Assembly (NCBI RefSeq): GCF_963678635.1
Contig: NC_087066.1
Location: 2,849,633-2,913,632, forward strand
Length of the DNA: 64,000 nucleotides
Origin: Symsagittifera roscoffensis
Taxonomy: Eukaryota > Xenacoelomorpha > Acoela > Convolutidae
Reading direction: 5' to 3'
Made by a program: the position numbers and the translations under genes. Every line of letters starts with the position of its first letter. Within the stretch, counting starts at the first letter, position 1. The notes below the pieces were generated by a model. It was not told where the DNA came from. It saw only the letters and a program-made list of their open reading frames with translations, and searched no databases. Positions 10,056 to 20,441 of the stretch are shown here, one piece after another.

Positions 10056-10844
10056 TTATATTTTATTGGCATGATAAAGGCAGTTCTTTTTGTCATATCT
10101 CTTCAAGTTTTGTGTTTTTGTATATTCGGTCCTCATAGGCAAAGCATAACCAAGTTTCTGTCCACAATGGATTGAAACCGTGGTGTCCAGTGTGTTCAAA
10201 AACACACTGACACAAGGTCCGTTTCGAGTTACCGAGACGCTCCGGCCTGAAATCACTGAACTTTGACTATTTGGGTTCGGTAACAAACAAACCTGTTTAC
10301 TATCACTTAACGAACTCAAATTTTTCTTTCTGGAAATTGCTACCACAGCCTGTCTCGGCTGTAACTTTACCTTTCTTTCTAAAAAAAATGGTACCTGGTT
10401 TTCATCTGTTATTATTCTATTAATTAGTTTCTTAACATACTTCCGGTCCGGGTTTCTAATCCTTATTAGACCGTTGTTCAAGTCAATCATCACGTCGAAA
10501 TTCCTGACAAAATCTCTGCCCAAGATAAATTGATCGGAGTAATCCAAATTCTCTACCACCAGGAAGCTCATCCAAGGATCCCGTCCTCCCATGTGGACGA
10601 CCGTTATTGTTGTTCTTCCATCTACGGAAATCGCTCCTCGATTGGCTGCAACCAGTCGGAGAATCGTCGGAAATAGATCTTCCCTCGTGAAGCCCATTTT
10701 TCCCAAGTTTTTTATCGGCATCACGCTCACTACCGCTCCTGTGTCCAGAAGCCCTGTGACTCCGATTTTCTTCTCATTGTTGTCGAGCACATGTGCAGTC
10801 ACATCTGCTTCGTATCCAATGTGAACCGTGTCTTGCTCCATCAT
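10056..10844 (-). pseudogene. Aspartic protease plus linker, uninterrupted frame of 262 codons (element B)
   Basis: This is the best preserved protease of the A/B pair. It starts MMEQDTVHIG, contains GLLDTGAVVSVMP with intact DTG at about residues 32-34, then FLVVENLDYSDQFILGRDFV and IDLNNGLIRIRNPDRKY. The remainder is the protease-RT linker (VCLLPNPNSQSSVI, TIQ-type region, KLGYALPM). In a live element it would be part of Gag-Pol and not start at this Met; the downstream RT is deleted, so the gene as a whole is dead. Confidence 0.85.
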
Positions 10845-10855
10845 GGTGTCGTGGC

Positions 10856-12360
10856 CTATCCTACGGACTTTAAGTTCTTCTTCACCAAATAGATTTGCCC
10901 TTTTTGGTCACCGTCTGCCGTCACGTAGATCCTAGTGTAGATACTGATCCCATCCACGTTCAGCATCACTTGATACGGTCCATAAACTTCCACGTAGCGC
11001 CCGTGAAGTTTCTTTATTCGAGGGCCACCGATTGTTAATAGCGCTCGCACAGCTCTTGATTCAGTGCGTGGCTCCACCTATCTCAGATAATCTGCATATG
11101 TATCCAAATGCATCAAAGTGAATTCTGATGGTTAACTCAGATTTCTGATTACCTGGAGTCCCGCTACCGTGATTATCGCTTGTATTTTACTTCCCAGTGG
11201 CACCGTTCCAAACGTCTGCCCGAAGATCACATTTAGTTTCATGCTCAAACTGCTTGGTGCTTATGTTTCTTCGACTTCTCATGCCTCGAAAGCGTTCAGC
11301 CCTTCCTGTATTTTCTCATTTTCCAATTCGAGCTTCACCTTTTGTTCGATCTCCTTCGTTACCAATTCCGGCTGTACTATGTTTAGAACATCCCTCTCGG
11401 CTGCCCTATAGTCGATCTTGAAGTCATCCGCCGCAGTCACCGGTCCCAGTTCACATATCTCTTCCGTTACCGCCTGCATTTTCTTCGTTGCCAGCTTTTG
11501 CGGTTTTTCTTTTCTGCGCCCCCTCCCGTCGCTTGTGTCAACAGGCGAGCCTTGCTGGCTTTCACACCCAATAAAGCTTCCTCATGCCTTGGATGCTTGA
11601 TGTCTGCTCCAGCATCCCAGAATTGTGGACAATCCGATTTAAATTCACCCTCCAAGTTACAAAAGAAACACCTCAGGCAAAATTCGCAAGGACTCCCCTC
11701 ATGAAATCCTCATGGTCGACCTATGACGCATCTTCATCCTCGAGGCTAAAGCCTATTGCTTTCATGCCCTGTTTGTAAGTTGGGCATGCTGACACATGAT
11801 GGTCCGTCGAACTGCAATTTGCACATGATCGTCTCTTGTCCATGTCTTCCCTTGGTTTTTACCAATTGTTTCCTTGGTTTGCTGGTCCGTTGTTAAAATT
11901 GCCATAATTGTTCTTTTAATATCCAGATCTCGACAGAGGCTTCAGCAAAGGATTTTATTTTGACTTGAGTCTCAACTCCTCTGGTGTTGACGCATCGGTT
12001 GAGAGTGGTGTGTAATGTGTCGCTAACATTGTTCGAAGCTCATCATTCTTTACATCATCGATGAATTTTGAAGCTACTGCCAGGTTCAACCTTCTGTTTG
12101 ACTCATCTGGTTGGCTACGCCTTCTTAGCATCTCCAAAGTGTCTAGAAACTTGTCTATCGTCTCATCTTCACGTTGCCTCCGTTTCTCGAAGCGCATCAT
12201 TGCTTGGTGTTCTTGCACCCCTGAGCCAAAACAATATTTCAAAGATTTTCTCAGCAGTGTCCCGCTGGTGTTGCTTTTTGGCCATCACGCAGTTTAGGAC
12301 TGTCTCTTCCAAGTTGCTGGTAAGAGCACTGCATTCTTGCCTTTCTGAACAGCTATCCAG
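10856..12360 (-). pseudogene. Gag linker, zinc knuckles and capsid (element B)
   Basis: Order and motifs are as in element A: spacer at 10856-11077, charged helix at 11279-11479, zinc knuckle CANCSSTDHHVSAC at about 11784-11825, then capsid-like KRRQREDETIDKFL. Compared with A, an 8-bp deletion near 12230 and a larger deletion near 12350 remove the capsid N-terminal part. From about 10722 to 12069 the sequence is nearly identical to A, although both flanks differ by several percent. Confidence 0.85.
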
Positions 12361-12483
12361 GTATGAATACAGCCATCAGATTCGTCTTTATAGCATCTTG
12401 GTTTCTTAAAAACCCTTCTGGACTTTTCACTACGTTCATTGGTTCTAGATAACCTCAAAAGGAAGTTTTCCAAAGACTTGTTC

Positions 12484-12903
12484 AGTACACATCGACGAAA
12501 AATAAAGCTAGGTTCTAAAACGACTGGCTAGCGTCTAAACAATTTAAAACTCTACATGTTTTTCTTCGTCTCTGTCAAAGCCAGTTTTTTGATGGTTTTC
12601 ATAACATCGGGTCGACAAAGAACGTTACTGCTTTCTGGCTTCGACAAGAACGCTCAAATTAACTTAATTATGAGCAAAAATAGTGAGCTCATGGCTGGGT
12701 ATCAGTATCCCCAGACCACGAGGTCACTCCTAAAAATACGGCTACTAATATTTATTACATTTTTATTGTTTTTGTTTAATAGATAAAAATCATCATCTCC
12801 ATCGAAGATGGATGAACCCTTTCCCTCACTCCTAGCTTCTCATTTTCTGAAAATGAATCGGGATGTTAATCAAATTCAATTCAGGGCATGACCAGGAAGT
12901 TAA
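12484..12903. repeat. R1 repeat, core copy inside Gag of element B
   Basis: Begins AGTACACATCGACG and ends near GACCAGGAAG like the copy in A, at the same place in Gag. It retains the long hairpin missing from A: AGTGAGCTC and its partner GAGGTCACT (12682-12728) enclose CTGGG and CCCAG. The TCCATC-GAA-GATGGA hairpin is at 12798-12812. No coding potential is evident. Confidence 0.8.
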
Positions 12904-12930
12904 AACTTAAAATATAACATGCATTGCTAT

Positions 12931-13878
12931 TTAAGGCTTGTTGGTCAAGGCTTCTTCAATTGATGCTCCGTTATCCACTAATGGCGTCACAAGTGGTGGT
13001 GTCACCCTGTCATACCCAGGTAGCCTGGTGCTGGCCGAGATTCGGGCTTTGATTACCTGCCTCGACATCTTTTCATTATCCACCTCTGGATCCGCCGGTG
13101 CGTTGCTTAGCCCTGTGTTTCTATTCTCCCCAGTACGCATTACCGAGTTCTTCATGTTCACAAAGTCTCCTGACTGACCTAATCCGTTTCTGGTCTTGCT
13201 TAGTGTCACCACTACACCAAATTGGTCCATGGTGCCAGTCTCTCTATCGGTGAATGCGTCATTCTCCTGAGTCGAACTATTGAGGCTGACTTGAGATTCA
13301 AAGTCATCTTGCTCGTCATCAACCTCTTCTTCTTCCTGGGTTTCAGCTTCATCGCTTGTACCCGTTACCATGGTAAATGGAAAGAAGTTTCCAAAGTGTT
13401 CCTCACTCTTTCTGAAAAAGATGAGGACGTTGCCGGTTTCTCCATCACGCCAACAATCATGGTGTTGTCTGTGGGTGATCTTGTCGTTGCCACATTTTCA
13501 GTAGAGATGTCGGACAGCTTCGACATCTCTTCTCGGTCCAGTATCCCGGTGAAAGTGGCAAAATCTTGATCTTGTTCTACCGGAGTAGATTCACTCGCCA
13601 AGCTTCTGTTTTCTCTCCCCTCCGGTCCTTGTTTCTCCTGGTTTTCATCCATGGCGGGGTCGGGATGGACCTCTACTTCTAACATTGCCTTTTGACCTTT
13701 TTTGACTTTTGACTCCTGGTTTCAACCATTCTGCGTGAAACTATCTTCCCTTTGTCGGTCTGGGTTTGTGTGATCCTTTCCACAAAAGGGTCGTTGATTG
13801 CTCTTTTCTCTGTTTCTCTGATATGAATTTCCAGGAGCTATCACTTAGTTTAGGTATCTTTGACTTGTCTAGACTCAT
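12931..13878 (-). pseudogene. Gag N-terminal acidic region (element B)
   Basis: Counterpart of 4745-5688. Two open stretches (13365-13685 and 12931-13371) encode the acidic DDEQDDFESQVSLN region and end VTPLVDNGASIEEALTNKP at the edge of the R1 repeat. The possible start is the ATG at 13878 (MSLDKSK). Frameshifts separate the parts. Confidence 0.7.
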
Positions 13879-14226
13879 TTTCAATTTATTACTTTTTACT
13901 GCCTATACTCTCATTGCGATTGCTAGTTTCTTTTTAGTCTGACTTCTGATAACAATAACAAAACACAAAAATTTCCAAAAGTTTCTAATAAATACTGACC
14001 ACGAATCCTTGTATGTTATCACAGTACAGCGTCTATACAATTTATTCACAATAATCGATTATTCGTTGTAAGATTTGAAACTATTACAGTATGAAAACAT
14101 CAGTTTAATTAAAAGATAGTGTTCTCATTACCCAATCAAGGTTAGATATTATAGATTTAAAACCAAAATGAAGAAAAATAGGAATAATTTCAATGTGTGT
14201 TTTGTTCTTTAGTCAGTCGCAATGTA
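13879..14226 (-). other. AT-rich leader or LTR-like segment (element B)
   Basis: Shared with 5689-6033 of element A at a few percent divergence. Similarity ends abruptly at 14226, where B is followed by unrelated sequence. It may be a 5' LTR plus leader, but no partner LTR is visible. Confidence 0.45.
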
Positions 14227-14635
14227 GTAGTCGAACTTGTTTCTAAAGAAAGAGCTTTCCCTGCTTGGTGCTGCACCAAACAGACAAAACTTGAAGGCAG
14301 TAATTTTCTCAAGTGGGCGTTTATCACACCAACCGAGTCCTGTGTTACCTATCTGCATTCGGACTTTCCGAGCTAGGCCTACTAAAATCCTCAGGGCAAT
14401 CACTTTTCTCAAAAACGATTTGGATTTCAATTCACACCAGTCAGTTACACACTTTTTTTCAATTTAGACTTAGTGTCGCGAATATACGAGTTTAGACCTG
14501 TTTTGTTTTAGTCTTGGTTTTTTTTATAAAAGGCAAGTTTCCAATGCAGTCACTGGTTCCTAGCCTGTCTCCTAATAAACTAATACCTTTCAGTATTTTC
14601 TTTTCTTTTGTCTACTTAAGTCTTGACAAAATAAT
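14227..14635. other. Non-coding stretch, no recognised feature
   Basis: Between the end of element B and the minisatellite I see no coding region that resembles a known family. Short open stretches overlap on both strands and look like chance. Confidence 0.5.
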
Positions 14636-14905
14636 ATCCCTCCGGATTGACAAAAACAGGACCCCTACGGATTGTCATAAATCGGGACCCCTCCGGATTG
14701 GCAAAAATAGTTTCCTTCCGGAATGGCAAAAATAGTTTCCTTCCGGAATGGCAAAAAAATACCCCTCCGGATTGGCAAAAACAGCACCCCTCCGGATTGC
14801 TACAATAGTACCCCTCCGGATTTGCAAAATAGGGACCCCTCCGGATTGGCAAAAAGAAGACCCCTCCGGATTGGGACCCCTCCTGGTTTGTACAAATAGC
14901 TTTTC
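14636..14905. repeat. CCGGATT minisatellite
   Basis: About ten imperfect units of roughly 24-28 bp are built on ACCCCTCCGGATTGGCAAAA. Unit ends vary (ATAGT, CAGC, AGAAG). Two adjacent units share the variant TTTCCTTCCGGAATGG. Related single motifs recur outside the array at about 15004, 15568, 16035 and 16308, and near R1 copies at 24954 and 31623. The open frame across the array on the minus strand is a by-product of the repeat period. Confidence 0.85.
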
Positions 14906-16744
14906 AGAGACTTTCTAAAATTTCACTCGGTACCCTTCCGGATACGTTCTCCGATGCTATAATGCTGTTGGAACTAACTAGGAAGGGTGTATTCTTTTTC
15001 CCAAGACCCTTCCGGATTGAAGCTAAGCCTCTGATTTGACAATTCACCGTAACTGTGAAGGGTCTTATCACTAGCCCAGTTTCGACTCGACTATGGTTTT
15101 CTGGTTCCCTTAGCTTTCCCTTTTTGTCCAGAACAGCGTAAAATTGCCTTATTCAACCGTTACTACCCTTTGGTAGGGATGTGAGGGCTTTCCAAAAAAG
15201 TATTAAAAAACGTGGGGGGCCTACCTTCCCGAATTAGTGAATTTGCCAAAAAAATCTTAAACAATTTTCACGTTTATTTTTTTGAATAATTGATGTTTTA
15301 TGAGTAAGCTCACCTAATTTCTGATCTAATGGTACCAACATCAACTAGATCTGGCCAGTAGTTCCAGAGTTATTAACCAAAACGTCTTCTTTCTAAACCA
15401 AAAAATTTTCTCTCATAGGTTCCGCCTAACTTTTTTCGCAATTCTGTTTTTATTGACCTAAAAATTAATATCCGAGCTCAAAAGGCCTCAATTTTTCTAG
15501 TTCAATGCAAAAAACCCGATCTAAAACATTTTAGCTGAAAAAATTTTCCAAAAACATTGCTATTTGGACCCCTCCGGATTGATGAATCCACTAAATCAAA
15601 TACGTTAAGTTCGATTTCTCTGTAACCCGGAAGGTTATCAGCAAACGGGTTTTAAAACCTGTCGATTCACTAGTGAAAGTTGTCCGTTCAACAATTTCTA
15701 CTGTCCTTATTCAAAATTTTCAAAAAATGCCTTGTAGCGTTTTGTTTCTTCAAAAATCAAGAAAATTCGGTTTTTGGTACGCAATTAGTTCCAACCACTT
15801 CCGAAATAAACTTCACCGGTTCTACCTATTATACCAGTACAGTTACGATGTAACTCACTAATTTAGCGCTTCATTCCGTTTCAAAAAATATGGATATCTC
15901 AAAAACCGCGACTTGTGAGGGGATCAAAATATTGCTATTTTGACCCTACAAACCGGTCCGCTTACTGTGTTTTCCACTGAAAAACGATATAGGAGTATTA
16001 ATATAGACTGTAAAAAGAATAATACTAGTAATACTATACCCCTCCGGGTTTGTTCAATATCCGAATTAAGGTGCTTAACTCGGAAATTCTCAGTTCGGTG
16101 AAGGGTCACTACAGTGCAGTCACTGTCGAGCTCCCCACAGAGTAACATCTTACATTTTGTTCCAAAAGGGATATAAAACTCTTTAACGATACTCAACAGA
16201 CGATTGTTGTTGTCCTTGAGCCCCTTCTTGTCACTTGTTTGTTTGCTTGCCGGATCAGTCTTCTTCTTTAATCCAGTCGTCTTCTTCTCTAATCCCGAGA
16301 CCCTTCCGGATTGAACGCAAATAGCATTAAGGTGCTTAAATGCTCAACTAACCCTTCAATACAAGCACCACAAACGGGCCACAAATTTGATCGTAAAAAT
16401 CCTGACTGATATAAATGCCTGTAACAACAAAATATCTAACAACAAAAAACGGGAGGGTCGGATCACATCTCGTCTGGGGGGATGATTTCTACTGATTTTA
16501 CACTTTGTTACTGTTTTTGGTTTTTTCGGTTATTTATTTGTTTTTTGTTTTTTCTTGAGTACTATACTACTTTTGTTTGATTTCTTGTGAAATGTTCTTG
16601 GTCACGCACCACTCAGGAAATGACGGGACCGCGAATCCCCCCACCCTTCCTGGTTCGTGAATTTGCGGTCTTAACTAGGTTAAAAATCTATTCACAGAAA
16701 TCCGGAAGGTTTCCGCGTTCCGAACTACCCTTCCGCCCCGGCGG
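14906..16744. other. AT-rich non-coding spacer with scattered CCGGATT motifs
   Basis: No coding region is recognised. The stretch has isolated copies of the minisatellite motif and three copies of an ATTAAGGTGCTT-like word (about 16065, 16328, 16753). It leads directly into the left part of an R1 copy, and may be the rest of a larger R1-type repeat. Confidence 0.5.
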
Positions 16745-16895
16745 TTAGAGCCGTATTAAGGGGCTTTATTATGAGCATCCGCTCGGCGCGGAGTGCTCGT
16801 TAACGGTTCTGCCGGTCATGATGTTGAAAAGAATAATACCAAGGCGCGCCATAAAAACATCTATGTAACATTCGCCCGGAAGTACACATCGACGG
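16745..16895. repeat. R1 repeat, left part, split by element F
   Basis: Aligns with 53275-53400. It contains a hairpin at 16773-16798 in which GAGCAT and CCGC pair with GCGGA and TGCTC around one bulged G; the R1 copy at 53285-53310 keeps the pairing. It ends in GACGG at 16891-16895, the target-site duplication of element F. The repeat resumes at 24539. Confidence 0.8.
16891..16895. repeat. Target-site duplication GACGG (left)
   Basis: GACGG precedes the 5' LTR and follows the 3' LTR at 24539-24543. Joining the flanks rebuilds a continuous R1 sequence like that at 12484 and 53395, so this is the insertion scar. Confidence 0.92.
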
Positions 16896-16967
16896 TGTAA
16901 AATGTATTATTAATGTTTGATCGTTTAACCTCTGAGCTATACTGATCGTTGATCTTTACGTTATTAA

Positions 16968-16975
16968 TTTATATA
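16968..16975 (+). promoter_or_regulatory. TATA-like box in the 5' LTR
   Basis: TTTATATA lies about 150 bp before the AATAAA signal, a plausible spacing for U3-R in a short LTR. It is retained in the 3' LTR. No transcription start can be read from sequence alone. Confidence 0.5.
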
Positions 16976-17120
16976 CACCTGCCATAAGCGCAACGGCTTT
17001 TGGTAGACTTGGAATTTGTTCACTATCTTTTGTGATTTGCAACAAATCAACAGAAAACTAATTCAATCTTTTTAACCTCTCTTACTTTATTTAGCTATCA
17101 CCGTCTTTTATTTAGTCTTA

Positions 17121-17146
17121 AATAAAAGCCTACATTTTATTGTAGG
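17121..17146 (+). promoter_or_regulatory. Poly(A) signal with adjoining hairpin in the LTR
   Basis: AATAAA is followed within two bases by CCTACA-TTTTAT-TGTAGG, a perfect six-pair hairpin. The unit is conserved in the 3' LTR (AATAAA at 24427-24432). Such a hairpin could influence use of the signal, but that is inference. Confidence 0.55.
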
Positions 17147-17231
17147 AATCTTACCCAACCTTAGTCTTAATCTAGTCTTAGTTTAAGTTACCACTCTTAA
17201 TCAACTACGAGTTTTATCCTAAACTTTTAAC

Positions 17232-18157
17232 ATGGCGCAGTCAAACGAATCGAACCTACGAGGACTAGAGTTTTTTTGGAACAACTCATTAAACGAAAAT
17301 CAACACGACTGGGAAATGTGGTCGAAAAAGTTTCAATTGACAATTATCGCGAAAGATTCCGTAGACATCGAAGATGTAATTAACCCACCGATAAGAAACG
17401 AACTAGTTTACCCTACGGCAGAACCACTGGACCCGTCCGATGATCAAGCCCGTCGGGCCGAAAGAGAAGAACACCACAGAATAGCAGCACAAAATTATAA
17501 CGAAGAAGTGAGAAGGAGAAGGGCGGAAGATAACGCAAAATTCAACGGACTCCAAATCGGAGACATTGACAAGAAGCTAAAATCACAGTTATACCTAGCA
17601 CTCGGAAAAGAAGGACAGAAATGCTTCTCACATAAAAATCCTGGGAAAAGAATTCTGGATATTAATTTCGCAGAATTTTGGGAACTACTAAAAACTACCT
17701 TCACGATCACTACAAACTTAACATACTTACAAGATTTAAATTTTTTGGCCGAAGACAGAAAGAACATGAGTCCTTAGAAAAATTCCACGAAATACTTTCT
17801 GAACTAGCAAAAAAAAATTGTAAACTGGGGGAACTTGAGTCAGAATTAGTAAGACATATTTTCATCACAAACATGAGAAATGTCGAGATCCAGAAGAAAC
17901 TATGTATAGAATACTTGACCCCAGAAAACGTACTATCCTACGTATTAGTTCACGAGAAAGGTACTAAAATCCATCAACGGTACCTAAAATTCCCAACTTA
18001 TAACGCAGTACCAAGACCACAATACGTAAAGAATGAACCAACCCTAAACATTGTTGAAAATAACAAATGCCGCAACTGTAGTCAGCAATTCAAAAAAGGA
18101 CATTTATCCACATGCCCGACCAGAGATAGAAATTGCAATACGTGCGGACGCAAATGA
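17232..18157 (+). pseudogene. gag of element F
   Basis: The ATG at 17232 starts at the LTR edge (MAQSNESNLRGLEFFWNN). The first 182 codons hold a Gag capsid-like region with a charged helical stretch (RRAEREEHHRIAAQNYNEEV). A shift of one base near 17735, in a T-rich run, moves the reading to the frame with FKFFGRRQKEHESLEKFHE and then the zinc-binding region. The first knuckle-like motif is CRNCSQQ...GHLSTC with unusual spacing. The second starts CNTCGRK, hits a TGA at 18155-18157, and continues HFAKHC in the same frame. Gag would package RNA. Confidence 0.85.
17233..17242 (+). other. Primer binding site, tRNA-Ser-like
   Basis: TGGCGCAGTC starts directly after the LTR. It is complementary to a tRNA 3' end of GACTGCGCCA, the pattern known for tRNA-Ser primers of Drosophila 17.6 and 297. 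It lies within the first codons of gag, so primer site and coding start overlap. Confidence 0.8.
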
Positions 18158-19786
18158 CATTTTGCTAAACATTGCAGGAGTTCAGCAAGGACACAAACAA
18201 ACATCGTCGAACAGAATCGAGTACCTCAGTAAAACGGAAATATCCGGGCCAACCCGCAGGAAAATCCCGAATTTGAGGTCAACTTAGACGATTTCTTAGT
18301 TCTAGCGGTAGACACGGATAGCCAAATAAATGCTGTAGAAGACAAGATAGAACGCGGAGTGAGAACAGTATTCAATCACGAAGGACTAGAACTGAAAAAG
18401 ACACTAAAGGTATCTCTGGGAAATTTCAACCCTTACTATACCGAAATTCAAATTGACTCAGCAAGTCCAGTTTCATTCATGAAAAAAGATCTACTATACG
18501 AATTGAAGATACGAGATAGATTTTTAAAGCTAGAACCTGTGGACGAAATAACAAAGAAAGCATACCAGGGCTTCGGGAGTACAATCAACATTATTGGAAG
18601 AGTTCGAGTGAGAATCCGATCGAAGGGATGGGAGGCTAGCGACCAAAAACTCTTCATCACCGAAGGGGCTGAAAGAAATCTACTGGGAACTGACATCTTA
18701 CCGAATCTGGGAATCGTAGTATTTCAGAAACAACCTCCACCCAATGGGCCAAAGTCATGTAAAGACCAGAAAGGATCACCCATTGGGAAAAACGTCAACC
18801 AATTAAAATTCGCATCGGATAACAAACAGGATCAAAGCCAAGAGACACCATCTCAAAGTGAGTTTAAAACATACATATCAAAACATTTTTCAGACCTCAT
18901 AAAAAGAACTGGTAGATCAAAGAACTTTGTAGTTAACACTTATTTTAACGAACCGATAAAACCGATACAGGTGAAAGGGAAACGTATCCAGATACATCTT
19001 CTCCCTAAAGTCAAATTATGTATTGACAAATTACTAAGAGAAGGACACATTGAAAAATTATCTAGATGCTCTGAAGATTGTTTCATCTCCCCCATCTTGA
19101 TTACAGCAAAAAGGGACGGATCAATCAAACTAGCATTAAACTCGAAACTATTGAACAAACAGATATTTCGTAATAGATATCAAATGCCAAACCTATTCGA
19201 ACTAATTGACAACGTAGCAGTTACGATTAGCGGCCATGATGAAAGAAACATCTGGTTTTCATCGATTGATCTAAAATACGCCTACAGTCAAATACCGCTT
19301 TCTAAAAAGGCAAGTAATCAATGTAATTTCAACATCGTGGGGGGAGAAGTAACGGGTTCCTACCGTTTTAAAACCGGATTTTACGGACTTGGCGATATGC
19401 CTAATGAAATTCAACGCATAATGGACCGTTTGACGGAAAAATTACCAAATACCCATTGTTATCTCGACGACATCCTAATCGCCACCGTGGGTAGCGAGGA
19501 CGAACATAAAAAGCTAGTCATTAACGTTTTAAAAACGCTAGACGACGAGGGACTAGCCATAAAATGGGAAAAATGCACATTCTTAACTCACAACATAGAA
19601 TGGTTGGGATTTAAAATCGATGCAAAAGGGACGACACCACTAATACATAAATCTGACGCAATCACAAATCTGAAAGAACCAAACTGTATCAAAGATATTA
19701 GATCATTAATGGGATCGATTAATCAATTTAATAAGTTCATACCAAACTTAGCGTCCCTATCAACACCGTTTAGAGAACTTATTTAA
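18158..19786 (+). pseudogene. pol of element F: protease and reverse transcriptase
   Basis: The frame continues from gag through a second stop (TAA, 18230-18232). The protease region lies near 18400-18720 and reads IDSASPVSFM where family members carry Asp-Ser/Thr-Gly, followed later by NLLGTDILPN. Reverse transcriptase follows: the catalytic-type SSIDLKYAYSQIPL motif at about 19262-19303, KTGFYGLGDMP at 19372-19404, and the YLDD box at 19460-19471. The thumb/connection ends in GSINQFNKFIPNL. From 18359 to 19786 the frame is uninterrupted (475 codons). It ends at a frame change into RNase H. Confidence 0.9.
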
Positions 19787-20374
19787 GTGGTCCACAGTAC
19801 ACACGGAAGCGTTTGAAAAAATCAAGAAAGAAATTTGCAATACGGTGACGAACCATCATTTCGATGTAAAACTGAACACTCGAGTGAAATGCGATGCCTC
19901 ACATTTAGGATTGGGCGCGTCCATGGAACAAGACCATCGGGGAATTGGAAGACCGTAGCGTTCGCAAGCAGATTTTTGATTATTGCCGAATTAAGATACA
20001 GCACCAATGAACTCGAACTACTGGGATTAGTGTGGGCACTAGACCATTTCAAAAATTACCTATTGGGCAAACAATTCTCAATTTTAACAGACCACAAAGC
20101 CTTAATAGGAGCACTGAAAGACGACAAATATACTAAAACGGCCCAATCACGTCTCACCCGTTGGGCGGACAAATTACTACCGTTCGACTTTACTGTCGAA
20201 CATTTACCCGGTAAAGATATGGGATTCGTTGATTATATATCCCGACGCCCATCGGGTGAACCCGTACCAGTTTCTCTGGATGATGAAAAATTTGTTATCG
20301 CATCAGTAAATCAGATTAGTACGCTCCTAGGTTTTGATCATCTAATGCCGAGAAACTCGTGGTCGCAAAAATAA
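19785..20374 (+). pseudogene. RNase H of element F
   Basis: RNase H begins in a different frame (WSTVHTEAFEKIKKEI, then VKCDASHLGLGAS with the catalytic-type Asp). It returns to the RT frame near 19945, reading FASRFLIIAELRYSTNELELL (catalytic Glu region) and LTDHKAL. It ends with LPGKDMGFVDYISRRPSG, the usual end of this domain in Gypsy elements. Two frame changes bracket its first third. Without them the domain would be complete. Confidence 0.88.
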
Positions 20375-20441
20375 ATTCTCTCAGCATTTCTTAGCACATG
20401 ACGTCACTTCCTGCAACACGATTGGCCAGTCGACAGATCAT

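Larger units (their letters stand above)
7691..14226 (-). mobile_element. Element B: degenerate Ty3/Gypsy element, paralogue of A
   Basis: Minus-strand order is leader, acidic Gag N-terminus, R1 repeat, capsid, zinc knuckle, protease, RT, then a foreign module replacing RNase H, then the pol spacer and the start of integrase. It is collinear with element A (offset 8157 bp over 2565-4060) and shares A's R1 insertion at the same point. The integrase is cut at 7690 by the leader of the SGNH-type element. Several domains are frameshifted. Confidence 0.88.
16896..17232 (+). repeat. 5' LTR of element F
   Basis: 337 bp, TGTAAAATG to TTTTAACA. It holds a TATA-like TTTATATA at 16968-16975, an AATAAA at 17121-17126 and a six-pair hairpin right after it. 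The final A doubles as the first base of the gag ATG. Confidence 0.95.

Noticed and set aside
14636-14905. Regular repeats resembling a CRISPR array
   Set aside because: Units are 24-28 bp with variable ends, no fixed repeat separated by unique spacers, and the context is a eukaryotic retroelement region without cas genes.
17700-17780. Programmed frameshift in gag of element F
   Set aside because: The change falls in the middle of the capsid part, not at the gag-pol border, and the upstream frame ends shortly after; a simple indel in a T run explains it better.
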